From assembly GCF_032391395.1 (NCBI RefSeq), contig NZ_CP135916.1:3255001-3319000 (forward strand): DNA of 64,000 nt, read 5' to 3'. Below the pieces are notes generated by a model. The model saw only the letters and a program-made list of their open reading frames with translations. It was not told where the DNA came from and did not search any database. The position numbers and the translations under genes are program-made. Positions 54,703 through 63,311 of this stretch are shown piece after piece. How positions within the stretch are numbered: position 1 is the stretch's first letter; each line of letters opens with the position of its first letter. This stretch comes from Sphingomonas sp. Y38-1Y (lineage in GTDB: Bacteria; Pseudomonadota; Alphaproteobacteria; Sphingomonadales; Sphingomonadaceae).

Positions 54703-54987
54703 TTAACGCTGCGGCGGGGTTGTCCCGGCCGGCGGCGGATTGCCCGTGGTGCTCGGCGGAGTGCCGGCATCGGGGGCGGGGTTCGTCTCTGGCGCCGTGG
54801 GATCCGTCGGCTCGGTCGTCGTGGTCGAGTCAGCAGGAGCCGTCTCGTCCGCCGGCGGCGTGGTCGGCGTCTGTTGGCCGGGCATCGTCTGGCCCTGTGC
54901 CGGCGGCATCTGCTGCGGCGTGGTCTGCGCCAGCGCCGCGGTCGAGCCGCAAAGGATCAGCAGGCCAGCGAGTGCGTGCTTTTTCAT
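54703..54987 (-). CDS. small exported Pro/Thr-rich protein
   Basis: A 94-residue protein with a clear signal peptide (MKKHALAGLLILCGSTAALAQ; cleavage near 21). The mature part is nearly all Pro, Thr, Gln, Ala and acidic residues (PADSTTTTEPTDPTAPETNP), disordered, with no Cys except the one in the signal. No family recognised. It could be a periplasmic spacer or an O-modified surface protein. A good terminator follows, and it has its own 114-base upstream region, so it is a single-gene unit. Confidence 0.7.
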   Translation of the reverse strand: MKKHALAGLLILCGSTAALAQTTPQQMPPAQGQTMPGQQTPTTPPADETAPADSTTTTEPTDPTAPETNPAPDAGTPPSTTGNPPPAGTTPPQR

Positions 54988-55101
54988 GGTTTTACCTCTC
55001 TCTAAAACTGTCGAGGGGATAACCAACGCGATCGCCAAAAGAGCCTCGCCTGAACGCCGCGATGGCTCCACTTGCCCGATTTTCGCCTTATTCTCCGAAA
55101 C

Positions 55102-56169
55102 TCAGCCGCATTGTGCGCGGTGGAGCAGCTTCTGGTCGGCCAGCACCAGCGCCAGCATCGCCTCCACCACCGGCACGCCGCGGATGCCGACGCACGGATC
55201 GTGGCGACCCTTGGTCATGATCTCCGTCGCCTCGCCCGCGCGATCGATCGTTGGCACAGGCGTCAGGATCGAGCTCGTCGGCTTGAATGCACAGCGCACG
55301 CGCACCGGCTGCCCGGTCGAGATGCCGCCCGCGATCCCGCCGGCATGGTTGGCGAGGAAGTCGGGACCGCTCGCCCCCGGCCGCATCGGGTCGGCGTTCT
55401 GCTCGCCGGTCAGGCGTGCCGCCTCGAACCCGTCTCCGATCTCGACGCCCTTGACCGCGTTGATCGACATCATCGCCGCAGCGAGCTCGCTGTCGAGCTT
55501 GGCGTAGAGCGGCGCGCCCCAGCCCGCGGGCACGCCCGTCGCCTCCGCCGTGACGACCGCGCCCAGCGACGAGCCCGCCTTGCGCGCGTCGTCCACCAGT
55601 CGCTCCCAGCGCTCGGCGGCGCGCGGGTCGGGACAGAAGAACGGGTTGCGACCGATCTCGGCGGCATCGAACGCGCCATAGTCGATCGCGTCACCGCCGA
55701 TCGCCTCGACCCAGGCGGTGATCGTCACCTCCGGAATCACCGCGCGCGCGACCGCCCCCGCCGCCACGCGGCTCGCGGTCTCGCGCGCCGAGGAACGCCC
55801 GCCGCCGCGATAGTCGCGAAAGCCGTATTTGGCATCATAGGCATAATCGGCATGACCCGGACGATACGCCTTGGCGACCTCCGAATAATCCTTCGACCGC
55901 TGGTCGACATTCTCGATCATCAGGCTGATCGGCGTGCCGGTCGTCCGCCCCTCGAACACGCCCGACAGGATGCGGACTGCGTCGGGCTCGCGCCGCTGCG
56001 TCGTGAAGCGGCTGGTGCCGGGACGGCGCGCGTCGAGAAAGGGCTGGATATCGGCTTCGGTAAGGGCCAGCCCCGGCGGGCACCCGTCGACGACCGCGCC
56101 GATCGCCGGCCCGTGGCTCTCGCCCCAGGTCGTGAAGCGGAACACGCGGCCAAAGGTATTGAAGCTCAT
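55102..56169 (-). CDS. aroC: chorismate synthase
   Basis: A 355-residue AroC starting at ATG 56169 ([20 protein letters not shown]). Signature segments: [18 protein letters not shown] (about 16-33), [32 protein letters not shown], and [18 protein letters not shown] (about 122-139) that hold FMN and EPSP. It makes chorismate, the last step of the shikimate pathway. It overlaps the GNAT gene upstream by four bases and ends the run of minus-strand genes from DnaJ. Confidence 0.98.
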   Translation of the reverse strand: MSFNTFGRVFRFTTWGESHGPAIGAVVDGCPPGLALTEADIQPFLDARRPGTSRFTTQRREPDAVRILSGVFEGRTTGTPISLMIENVDQRSKDYSEVAKAYRPGHADYAYDAKYGFRDYRGGGRSSARETASRVAAGAVARAVIPEVTITAWVEAIGGDAIDYGAFDAAEIGRNPFFCPDPRAAERWERLVDDARKAGSSLGAVVTAEATGVPAGWGAPLYAKLDSELAAAMMSINAVKGVEIGDGFEAARLTGEQNADPMRPGASGPDFLANHAGGIAGGISTGQPVRVRCAFKPTSSILTPVPTIDRAGEATEIMTKGRHDPCVGIRGVPVVEAMLALVLADQKLLHRAQCG

Positions 56170-56678
56170 GCGTCCTCCCCGAGCGCGGCAAAGGCCGGCG
56201 CATGCGCCGCGCTGCCCCGCACCCCGCACGGCATCCCCGCCGACTGGAGCGCGCGCGCCATAAAATAATCGCCGGCATAGGGGCTGTCGAACCCGCGGGC
56301 GAGGTCGGCGGCATAGCCGAAGCGCCCGTAATAGGCAGGGTCGCCCAGCACGAAGCTCAGCATCCAGCCCGCCCGCGCCAGCGCGTCGTGCCCGGCGGCG
56401 ACCAGCGCTTCGCCCACGCCCTGCCGCCGCCACGGCCCCGCGACCGCCAGCGGCGCGAGCGCGACGGCGGGCACGACCGCGCCGTTCACCTCGACCGCCA
56501 CCCGGCTGAACACCGCCGCGCCGACCAGGTCGCGGTCCTGCGCCACCATCGTCAGGACCATGTCGCCATCGATGCAGAGCCGGCGCACGAGGTCCGCCTC
56601 CTGCGCGCTGGCGAAGTTCTGACGCAGGAAGGTGTCGAGCGCGGGCACGTCGGCCGGCTGGGCGGGGCGGATGTCCAT
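56166..56678 (-). CDS. GNAT-family N-acetyltransferase (YhbS-like)
   Basis: A 170-residue acetyltransferase. The acetyl-CoA motif is [22 protein letters not shown] (first part [14 protein letters not shown], about 80-93), and [14 protein letters not shown] (about 108-121) is the YhbS-type signature. The substrate is unknown. Its ATG shares a base with the stop of the DUF3052 gene (TGATG) and its end overlaps aroC, so it is embedded in the operon. Confidence 0.85.
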   Translation of the reverse strand: MDIRPAQPADVPALDTFLRQNFASAQEADLVRRLCIDGDMVLTMVAQDRDLVGAAVFSRVAVEVNGAVVPAVALAPLAVAGPWRRQGVGEALVAAGHDALARAGWMLSFVLGDPAYYGRFGYAADLARGFDSPYAGDYFMARALQSAGMPCGVRGSAAHAPAFAALGEDA

Positions 56679-57076
56679 CAGCCCCGCCCGCTCGCTCGCG
56701 TCAGCCTGACGATCTCCGCGCGGGGGCGGAAGCGGAGGGCGGACCAGTCGGCGTCGAGCGCGATCTGGGTGACGGCGAGGAAGTCGGCTTCGGCCAGCCT
56801 CTCCCAGCCCGCGTCGCGCGAGATGTCGCTGGCATGGGCACCCGACTTCTTCGGATAGCCGAACCACAGCCGCTTGCCCGGCGCGAACGCCGCAACCCCG
56901 CGCGCGATCGCGGCGGGAGCGGCAGCGCGGTCGGCAACGAACAGCAGCAGCGTATCAGCCGAGTCTAACGAGCCGGTCGACTCGAGCAGGCTAGCCAGCG
57001 ACGCCGGCACGCCGTCGACGGCGAGCGTCATGCCCGGCTTGACGCCGAGCTTCTCGACCAGGCCCTTCCCGCTCAT
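56678..57076 (-). CDS. DUF3052-like small protein
   Basis: A 132-residue protein with [18 protein letters not shown] at the N-terminus, [22 protein letters not shown] and a C-terminal [15 protein letters not shown], the pattern seen in DUF3052-type proteins. No catalytic residues are evident; it looks like a small Rossmann-like fold. It sits between fabI (nine bases upstream) and the GNAT gene in a co-transcribed run. Function unknown. Confidence 0.75.
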   Translation of the reverse strand: MSGKGLVEKLGVKPGMTLAVDGVPASLASLLESTGSLDSADTLLLFVADRAAAPAAIARGVAAFAPGKRLWFGYPKKSGAHASDISRDAGWERLAEADFLAVTQIALDADWSALRFRPRAEIVRLTRASGRG

Positions 57077-57085
57077 GACGCCGCC

Positions 57086-57913
57086 TCAGGAAAGCGCGAT
57101 GTCGGGCGCGTCCTCGGCCTTCATGCCGATCACGTTGTAACCGGCGTCGACGTGATGGATCTCACCCGTCACGCCCGACGACAGGTCGGACAGAAGGTAC
57201 ACGCCGGCGCCGCCGACATCCTCGATCGTCACGTTGCGGCGGAGCGGCGCGTTGAGCTCGTTCCACTTGAGGATGTAGCGGAAGTCGCCGATCCCGCTCG
57301 CCGCCAGCGTGCGGATCGGGCCGGCCGAGATCGCGTTGACGCGGATATTTTCCGGCCCCAGGTCGACCGCGAGATACTTGACCGACGTGTCGAGCGCCGA
57401 CTTGGCGACACCCATCACGTTGTAGTGCGGCACGACCTTCTCCGACCCGTAATAGGTCAGCGTCAGCAGCGAGCCGCCGCCCTTGCCCGTTTCCGGATCG
57501 AACGGCTTCATCATCGCGCGAGCGCGCTGCGCGACGGCGGTGAAGGAATAGACGCTGATGTTCATCGTCATCAGGAAATTGTCGAGGCTGGTGTCGTAAT
57601 AGCGGCCGCGCAGCTCGTTCTTGTCGGAAAAGCCGATCGCGTGGACGACGAAGTCGATCGTCTCCCAGCGCGACTTCAGCGTCTCAAACCCGGCGTCGAG
57701 CGAGGCCATATCGGAGACGTCGCAATCGAAGATGAAGTCGGAGCCCAATTGCTCGGCCAGCGGCTTCACGCGCTTGCCCAGCGCATCGCCCTGATAGCTG
57801 AAGGCGAGTTCGGCGCCTTGCTCGGCGAGCTGCTTGGCAATGCCCCAGGCCAGCGAGCGATCATTGGCCAGCCCCATGATGAGCCCGCGCTTGCCCTGCA
57901 TCAATCCCGTCAC
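57086..57913 (-). CDS. fabI: enoyl-[acyl-carrier-protein] reductase (NADH)
   Basis: A 275-residue FabI. GTG 57913 overlaps the YihY stop (GTGA) and yields the sphingomonad-like start VTGLMQGKRG. SDR fold: cofactor loop LIMGLANDRSLAWGIA, HAIGFSDKNEL, catalytic Tyr and Lys in SEKVVPHYNVMGVAKSAL (Tyr-x6-Lys), and AGPIRTLAASGI. It performs the last reduction in fatty-acid elongation and is the triclosan/isoniazid-type drug target. It is in an operon with YihY and DnaJ upstream. Confidence 0.96.
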   Translation of the reverse strand: MTGLMQGKRGLIMGLANDRSLAWGIAKQLAEQGAELAFSYQGDALGKRVKPLAEQLGSDFIFDCDVSDMASLDAGFETLKSRWETIDFVVHAIGFSDKNELRGRYYDTSLDNFLMTMNISVYSFTAVAQRARAMMKPFDPETGKGGGSLLTLTYYGSEKVVPHYNVMGVAKSALDTSVKYLAVDLGPENIRVNAISAGPIRTLAASGIGDFRYILKWNELNAPLRRNVTIEDVGGAGVYLLSDLSSGVTGEIHHVDAGYNVIGMKAEDAPDIALS

Positions 57914-58860
57914 GACGCCTGTTCCTCCTTTTGGACGTCGGCGGGCTCTAGACCGTTTTCGGGCACTTCCGCCAGTGCGGCGTTGAGTTCGGCGCCGACG
58001 ACCAGCCCCAGCCCGATGACGAAGAAGAAGATCAGCGCGATCATCACCCCCGCCAGGCTGCCATAGGTCAGGTCGTAATTGCCGAGGCTGCCGAGAATCG
58101 CAGGGAGCAGCGCGGTCGTCGCCATCCACCATAACGTCACCACCGCTGCCCCCGGCCATTTCGGACACTTTGAATAACGCCAGCGCGAGGGGGTTAGCGA
58201 ATAGAAGAGCATGTAGAGCGCGCCGAACAGCGCGAACGCGGGGGCGATCCGCGTCAGCGATACGATCTGCGCCACGTCGCCCGCGAAAGGCAGCAGCCGG
58301 ACGATGAACGCCTCCACGCCCGTCAGCACCACCTGAAAGCTGAACGCGACGAGGACGAGGATGACCGAGGCGATGATGAGCCCGATCGATCCCAGGCGAT
58401 ATTCCCAGAACGGCCGGGACATGGTGACGCCGTACGCCTCGCGCAGGACTCCGCGCACCGTCTCGATGAAGCTTGCCGTCGTCCACAGGCCGACGATGAC
58501 GCCGAACCAGACGAGGTTGCCCGCACGCGCGGCAAGCACGTCGGTGATCGGCTGTTGCAGCACCGCGGCGACATTGTCGGGCACCGTCTGGAGAAATCCC
58601 TCGAGCGCGCGAAGGCCATCGCCGGTCCGCCCGAAGATCCGCGCGATCGAGGCGGCGACGATGAAGAAGGGGAACAGCGTCAGGATGGAGAGATAGGCAA
58701 GGTTGCCCGCATGGGTGAAGCCGCTGGTATAGGTGCCGACCGCGACCCGCTTCATGACCTCGATGGCGCGCGCGCCGATGCCCAGGCTGGCGAGCCTGCG
58801 GCGCATCGGCCCCTGCTTGGCGCGCCCCTCGGGCGTCAGGTCGAGCGGCTCCCCCGTCAT
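57910..58860 (-). CDS. YihY/virulence factor BrkB family membrane protein
   Basis: A 316-residue inner-membrane protein; ATG 58860 is chosen, seven bases after the DnaJ stop, in place of a longer frame overlapping dnaJ. The YihY fold is evident: SILTLFPFFIVAASIARIFG near residue 55, then FGVIVGLWTTASFIETVRGVLREAYGV, FQVVLTGVEAFIVRLLPF, MLFYSLTPSRWRYSKCPKWPGAAVVTLWW, and YGSLAGVMIALIFFFVIGLGLVVGAELNA (motifs shown in parts; six membrane segments). It was once called RNase BN in error; the function is unknown. Confidence 0.88.
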   Translation of the reverse strand: MTGEPLDLTPEGRAKQGPMRRRLASLGIGARAIEVMKRVAVGTYTSGFTHAGNLAYLSILTLFPFFIVAASIARIFGRTGDGLRALEGFLQTVPDNVAAVLQQPITDVLAARAGNLVWFGVIVGLWTTASFIETVRGVLREAYGVTMSRPFWEYRLGSIGLIIASVILVLVAFSFQVVLTGVEAFIVRLLPFAGDVAQIVSLTRIAPAFALFGALYMLFYSLTPSRWRYSKCPKWPGAAVVTLWWMATTALLPAILGSLGNYDLTYGSLAGVMIALIFFFVIGLGLVVGAELNAALAEVPENGLEPADVQKEEQAS

Positions 58861-58867
58861 CGCGTCT

Positions 58868-59794
58868 TCAGACGCCGAGGCGACCGCGGGGGTTCCCCTT
58901 GCGTCCGGCATCCCAGCTCTGGGCGAACTCGACCAGCGCGTCGTCGGGTGTCGGCAGGTCGACCATCAGCGTGACATAGAGGTCACCGCGGCCGCCGCCC
59001 GCCTTCTTGTGAAAGCCGCGCCCACGCACGCGCAGCGTCTTGCCCGACGAGGAGCCCTTCGGCACCTTGAGCATCACCGCGCCGTCTGGGGTGGGCACGC
59101 GAACCTCGGCCCCCAGCACCGCTTCGGCCAGGCTGACGGGCAGGTCCAGGCGGACATCGTCGCCGTCGCGCGTGAAGAAGGCGTGCGGCTGCACCTCGAT
59201 CGAGACGATGGCGTCGCCATTGCCGCCGGGGCCGGGCTGGCCCTTGCCGCCAAGCCGCATCTGCGTTCCCGTCTCGACCCCCGCGGGCAGCTTGACCTCG
59301 ATCGTCGAGCCGTCGGGCAGCGTCAGCCGTTGCGGCGCGAGCGTGACCGCATCGACGAACGGCACCGCCACGCGGTAGCTGACATTGGCACCCTTAGGCG
59401 AGGGGCGCCGGCCGAAGCCGCTGGCGAACCCGCCGCCGCCGCCGCGTCCGCCGTTGAACAGCCCCTCGAAGATGTCGCTGAAGTCGCCGCCCTCGCCGCC
59501 GAAATCCGGGCGGAAGCCGCCGGACTGCCCGCCGCCCGGTCCGCCGCGACCGAAGCCGAACGGCGCGGCGGGGTTGCCGTCGCCGTCGATCTCACCCCGG
59601 TCGAAGCGAGCGCGCTTGTCCTTGTCGCTGAGCAAATCATAGGCGTTGGTGACCTGGCTGAAGCGCTCGGCCGCCTTGGGATTGTCGCGGTTGCGATCGG
59701 GGTGCAGCTCCTTTGCGAGCTTGCGATACGCCTTCTTGATCTCGTCCTCGCCCGCACCACGCGCGACGCCCAGGATTGCGTAAGGATCGGCCAC
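58868..59794 (-). CDS. DnaJ/CbpA-type co-chaperone
   Basis: A 308-residue J-protein starting at GTG 59794 (VADPYAILGV). The J-domain (1-68) has HPDRN as the HPD motif (residues about 32-34). A Gly/Phe-rich linker runs about 75-140. There is no zinc-finger. The two C-terminal β-domains are at about 145-300 (GVETGTQMRLGGKG, RVRGRGFHKK), the CbpA type. It stimulates DnaK. The gap to the transglutaminase gene upstream is 28 bases, so it may be co-transcribed with it. Confidence 0.92.
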   Translation of the reverse strand: MADPYAILGVARGAGEDEIKKAYRKLAKELHPDRNRDNPKAAERFSQVTNAYDLLSDKDKRARFDRGEIDGDGNPAAPFGFGRGGPGGGQSGGFRPDFGGEGGDFSDIFEGLFNGGRGGGGGFASGFGRRPSPKGANVSYRVAVPFVDAVTLAPQRLTLPDGSTIEVKLPAGVETGTQMRLGGKGQPGPGGNGDAIVSIEVQPHAFFTRDGDDVRLDLPVSLAEAVLGAEVRVPTPDGAVMLKVPKGSSSGKTLRVRGRGFHKKAGGGRGDLYVTLMVDLPTPDDALVEFAQSWDAGRKGNPRGRLGV

Positions 59795-59822
59795 TCTTGT
59801 CCCCGTTGAAAAAGATCGCGCT

Positions 59823-60731
59823 TTAAATGGGCGTCGGCGCCGGGATTGGCAAATCCTCCTGCGGGGCGACGTCGACGGAGACGTGCATGTCCTGCGCGCC
59901 CGATCCCAGCACCACGCCGTCGATCGGCGCGATGTCGCCGTAATCGCGGCCGATCGCGACGATGACATGGTCGCGCGCCATCCAGATGCCGTTGGTCGGA
60001 TCGACCCCGACCCAGCCGAGCGCCGGCCCCGCCCAGATCAGCACCCAGGCATGCGTCGCGTCGGCGCCCACCAGCCTTGCCTCGCCCGGCGGCGGCAGCG
60101 TGCGGAGGTAGCCCGAGGCATAGGCGGCAGGAAGCCCCGCGGCGCGCAGGCCGCACAGCATGATCTGTGCGAAATCCTGGCATACGCCGCCGCGCTTGGC
60201 GAAGGCGTCCGCGGGCGGCGTGTCGACCAGGGTCGCGGTGGGATCGAAGTCGAACTCGCGCTGGATGCGCTGGGCGAGCGCAATGCCGGCATCCAGCACG
60301 CCGCGGTCGGGGGACAGGTCCTCGGCACACCAGGCGGCGATCGCCTCGTTCATCGGGATGCGGGGGCTCGGGTAGAGATAGGCGGCGGGCGACAGTGGCG
60401 AGAGATCGCGGCTGTCGCGCGCCATCCGCCCTGCCTCGGCGATCGTCGGATCACTCGCGTCCGGCACCGGGATCGGACGATCGACGACCATGTCGGCGAG
60501 GCTCTCGATCGTCAGCTCGCGCGTGGGCTGGTCGAGGACGAGACGGGTGACATGCGCCAGACCCGCCTGTGCCCGCGCCGGTGCCGTGCGCCCGCCGGGG
60601 AGGATGTTGAGCTGATAGCGCTCGACCCACTGCCCCGGCCATTCGATCGGCTGGAGGCGCAGGTTGCAGCGCGCGAACGCGACGGGTTCGGCATAGTCGA
60701 ACTGCGTGACGTGCCGGATCGCGTACCTCAT
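59823..60731 (-). CDS. transglutaminase-like protease/amidase next to ATP-grasp/alpha-E gene
   Basis: A 302-residue protein of the bacterial transglutaminase N-domain + core type. N-domain (1-80) has RLQPIEWPGQW; the papain-like core has Cys in GGVCQDFAQI (about 185), His in GADATHAWVLIW (about 224) and Asp in GVDPTNGIW (about 240). No signal peptide, so it is cytoplasmic. It overlaps the upstream 827-residue gene by four bases. Such transglutaminases consistently occur with circularly permuted ATP-grasp and alpha-E proteins and are proposed to make or remove peptide-like tags; the substrate is unknown. Confidence 0.9.
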   Translation of the reverse strand: MRYAIRHVTQFDYAEPVAFARCNLRLQPIEWPGQWVERYQLNILPGGRTAPARAQAGLAHVTRLVLDQPTRELTIESLADMVVDRPIPVPDASDPTIAEAGRMARDSRDLSPLSPAAYLYPSPRIPMNEAIAAWCAEDLSPDRGVLDAGIALAQRIQREFDFDPTATLVDTPPADAFAKRGGVCQDFAQIMLCGLRAAGLPAAYASGYLRTLPPPGEARLVGADATHAWVLIWAGPALGWVGVDPTNGIWMARDHVIVAIGRDYGDIAPIDGVVLGSGAQDMHVSVDVAPQEDLPIPAPTPI

Positions 60732-63211
60732 GCGAGCGTAAGGCCGGCGGCGCGCAGCGGTTCCGCGCCTTGCAGGAAGTACCGGCGAGCGACGGCATCG
60801 GTCAGCGCCATCAGCCGCTCCTCGACCGCGAGCAGCGTGTCGGCGCCCAGCGTCGCCGCCTCGGCCGTGGCGAGCATTGCCGACAGTTCGGCCGCGACGC
60901 GCTGCTGCGGCTCGGCAAGCCCGTCGTCCTTGAGCACAGGGAGCGCCGCCAGATGCTCCGCGATCCGCGCGACCTGAAACGCGAGCGCGCGCGGATTGCC
61001 CGGATCGAGCGCGACGAGGTCGAGGACGGCGACCCGCGCGATCCCGGTCAGATAGCGCTGGCGATAGCTGATCTGGCTGTCGGCAAGGTCGAGAAGGACC
61101 GACAGGTCGTCGGCGCTCGACGCCTCGATCCCGAACGACAGCATCGCGCGGACGATCTTGAGCGCGCGCTCGATCCGGCGGCCGAGGTCATGGAAGCGCC
61201 AGCCGTCGGTGCGGCCCATATGCTCGGCGGAAAGACCGGCGAGCGCGGCATAGCGGCGCTGGATCGAACCCGCGCGGTCGAGCACGCCGCCGCGCGTGGG
61301 ATGCGGCGCGTCGAGCAGCCGGATCATGTCGGCGGACAGCCGGTCGCGGCTGACCGCGCCCAGCCCGCGCGCCTGGCGATTGATCGCGCGGACCGAGTAC
61401 CAGCCATTCTCGACGCTTTCCATTGCGGTGCGCGCGGTCGCAACCAGGTCGGCGCGGCGGTGGCTGGCGGGTGGCGGCGCGGCGCCGATGAAGGCGAGCG
61501 CGTCGGCGATCCGCGCCACCGTCGCCCGGTCGAGCGCGGCGCCGGCATCGGCAGTGATCGAGTGGCCGAGCAGCACGCGGATGAGGCCGAGCAGCGCCTC
61601 CCCCCGCTCCAGATACCGGCCGAGCCAGAACAGATTGTCGGCAGCACGGCTTGGCAAGGTGCCCGGATTGCGGCGCAGGTGGAGCGAGTCGACCGCGGGG
61701 AGCAGGGACACGGGCTCCACCGGGGCGGGTCCGTGGACGATGACGTCCGCGGACCATTCGCCCTCGCCGATCGCGGTGACGCGGGGGTCCGCCTGCTCGC
61801 CGATGCGTGCGAACCCGCCGGGCAGGACGCTCCACCCGCCCTGCCCGTCGCGGGCGGCGAACACGCGCAGGGTGAAGGGCCGCGGCACCAGCGCGCCGTC
61901 GATGATGACGGGCATGGTCGAGAGGTGGACGACCTCCTGCCCGACATAATCCTGCGGCCGCATCTCGATGTCTGCGAGCAGCGCGGCGCGCGCGGCGTCG
62001 GACAGCTCGGCGCCGATCACCGGCTTGGCATCGGGCAGCGCGCGGGTGGCGACGCCGAACGCCGGCGCGATGGTCATGCTGGCGAGCTCGTCGACGACCT
62101 GCGCCGCCTCTCCTGGCTGGCCGCACCACCAGGTGGCGATGTTGGGGAGCCGCAGCCCCTCCCCCGTCAGCCGTGTCGCAAGCGCGGGGAGGAATGCCGA
62201 CAGCGCCGCCGACTCGATGACCGCGGCGCCGGGGGCGTTGGCGACGACGACATGGCCCGCCGCCATCGCGTCGATCAGCCCCGGCACGCCGATCGCCGAG
62301 GTCGAATCGAACGCCAGCGGATCGAGCAACGTCGGGTCTGTCCGCCGCCACAGCCCGTCGACACGCTTCAGCCCGGCGATGGTGCGGACGTACAGCCGAT
62401 CCTCGATCACCGCGAGGTCGGCACCCTCGACCAGCAGGAAGCCGAGATAGCGCGCCAGATGCGCCTGCTCGGCATAGCTCTGGTTGAGGCGACCGGGGGT
62501 CATCAGCCCCAGCCGCGGTTCGGCGCGCCGGCATGCGGCGGCGATCCCGTCGCGCAGGCTGGCGAAGAAGGGCGCGTGCCGCTCGACGTTGAGCCGCGCC
62601 TGGAGCCCACCCAGCGTGCGCGCAATCGCCAGCCGGTTCTCCAGCGCGTAACCCGCCCCGACCGGTCCGCGGACATGGTCCGCGAGCACACGCCACTCGC
62701 CCGCCGGCCCGCGGCACAGGTCGACCGCGACGATGTTGAGGTGATTGCCGCCCGGCGGCACCAGCCCCTGCATCGGCCGCAGGAAATAGGGGCTGCCGGT
62801 CACGACCGCGGCGGGAAGCAGCCCCTGCGCGACCAGCCGGCCGGGGCCGTAAAGATCGGCGACGATCGTCTCGAGCAGTTCGGCGCGCTGGACGACGCCG
62901 CGGCGGATGCCGGCCCACTCGTCGCTGCCCAGCATCAGCGGCACGGGCGAGAGCGGCCAAGGCCGCTCGTCGCTGTCGCCGGCCACGCGGTAACCGGTGC
63001 CGATATCGTCGGCCTGCCGCTGTGCCCGTTCGCGCGCATCGTCCAGCGAGTCGCCCGCGCTTGCCGCCAGCTCCTCGAACACCACGCGCCACGGATGCTT
63101 GTCGGCGGCATCGACCATCACGTCGCCGCGCGTCCGCCCAGCGCCGTAAGCGGCGATCCAGCGGTCGGCGATCAGCCCCGCGTCGAACAAGCTGGCCGTG
63201 CGCGTCGCCAT
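60728..63211 (-). CDS. circularly permuted ATP-grasp (type 2) fused to alpha-E domain
   Basis: An 827-residue fusion of two domains that are often separate genes. Residues about 70-470 are the CP-ATP-grasp type 2 ligase (VPLMLGSDEWAGIRRGVVQRAELL, RVLADHVRGPVGAGYALENR, LGLMTPGRLNQSYAEQAHLARYLGFLLVEG). Residues about 515-815 are the all-helical alpha-E domain (SRAADNLFWLGRYLERGEALL, HDLGRRIERALKIV, SQISYRQRY). ATP-grasp ligases of this group are predicted to form amide bonds in peptide or small-molecule synthesis. It overlaps the transglutaminase gene by four bases, so the two probably act on the same product. Confidence 0.9.
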   Translation of the reverse strand: MATRTASLFDAGLIADRWIAAYGAGRTRGDVMVDAADKHPWRVVFEELAASAGDSLDDARERAQRQADDIGTGYRVAGDSDERPWPLSPVPLMLGSDEWAGIRRGVVQRAELLETIVADLYGPGRLVAQGLLPAAVVTGSPYFLRPMQGLVPPGGNHLNIVAVDLCRGPAGEWRVLADHVRGPVGAGYALENRLAIARTLGGLQARLNVERHAPFFASLRDGIAAACRRAEPRLGLMTPGRLNQSYAEQAHLARYLGFLLVEGADLAVIEDRLYVRTIAGLKRVDGLWRRTDPTLLDPLAFDSTSAIGVPGLIDAMAAGHVVVANAPGAAVIESAALSAFLPALATRLTGEGLRLPNIATWWCGQPGEAAQVVDELASMTIAPAFGVATRALPDAKPVIGAELSDAARAALLADIEMRPQDYVGQEVVHLSTMPVIIDGALVPRPFTLRVFAARDGQGGWSVLPGGFARIGEQADPRVTAIGEGEWSADVIVHGPAPVEPVSLLPAVDSLHLRRNPGTLPSRAADNLFWLGRYLERGEALLGLIRVLLGHSITADAGAALDRATVARIADALAFIGAAPPPASHRRADLVATARTAMESVENGWYSVRAINRQARGLGAVSRDRLSADMIRLLDAPHPTRGGVLDRAGSIQRRYAALAGLSAEHMGRTDGWRFHDLGRRIERALKIVRAMLSFGIEASSADDLSVLLDLADSQISYRQRYLTGIARVAVLDLVALDPGNPRALAFQVARIAEHLAALPVLKDDGLAEPQQRVAAELSAMLATAEAATLGADTLLAVEERLMALTDAVARRYFLQGAEPLRAAGLTLA

Positions 63212-63311
63212 GCGATTTCCATTGTCCCCGTCGCGCGCCTCTTTCCCGAAAGCGGCGGGGTACGCAATGGGGCGGGCAGGACCAATGAGGCCTACTCGAA
63301 CCCCGTTCGGG

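Noticed and set aside
59823..63211. Pup/proteasome-type tagging system
   Set aside because: No proteasome subunit, Pup, PafA or Dop-like gene is present; only the ATP-grasp, alpha-E and transglutaminase parts are seen.
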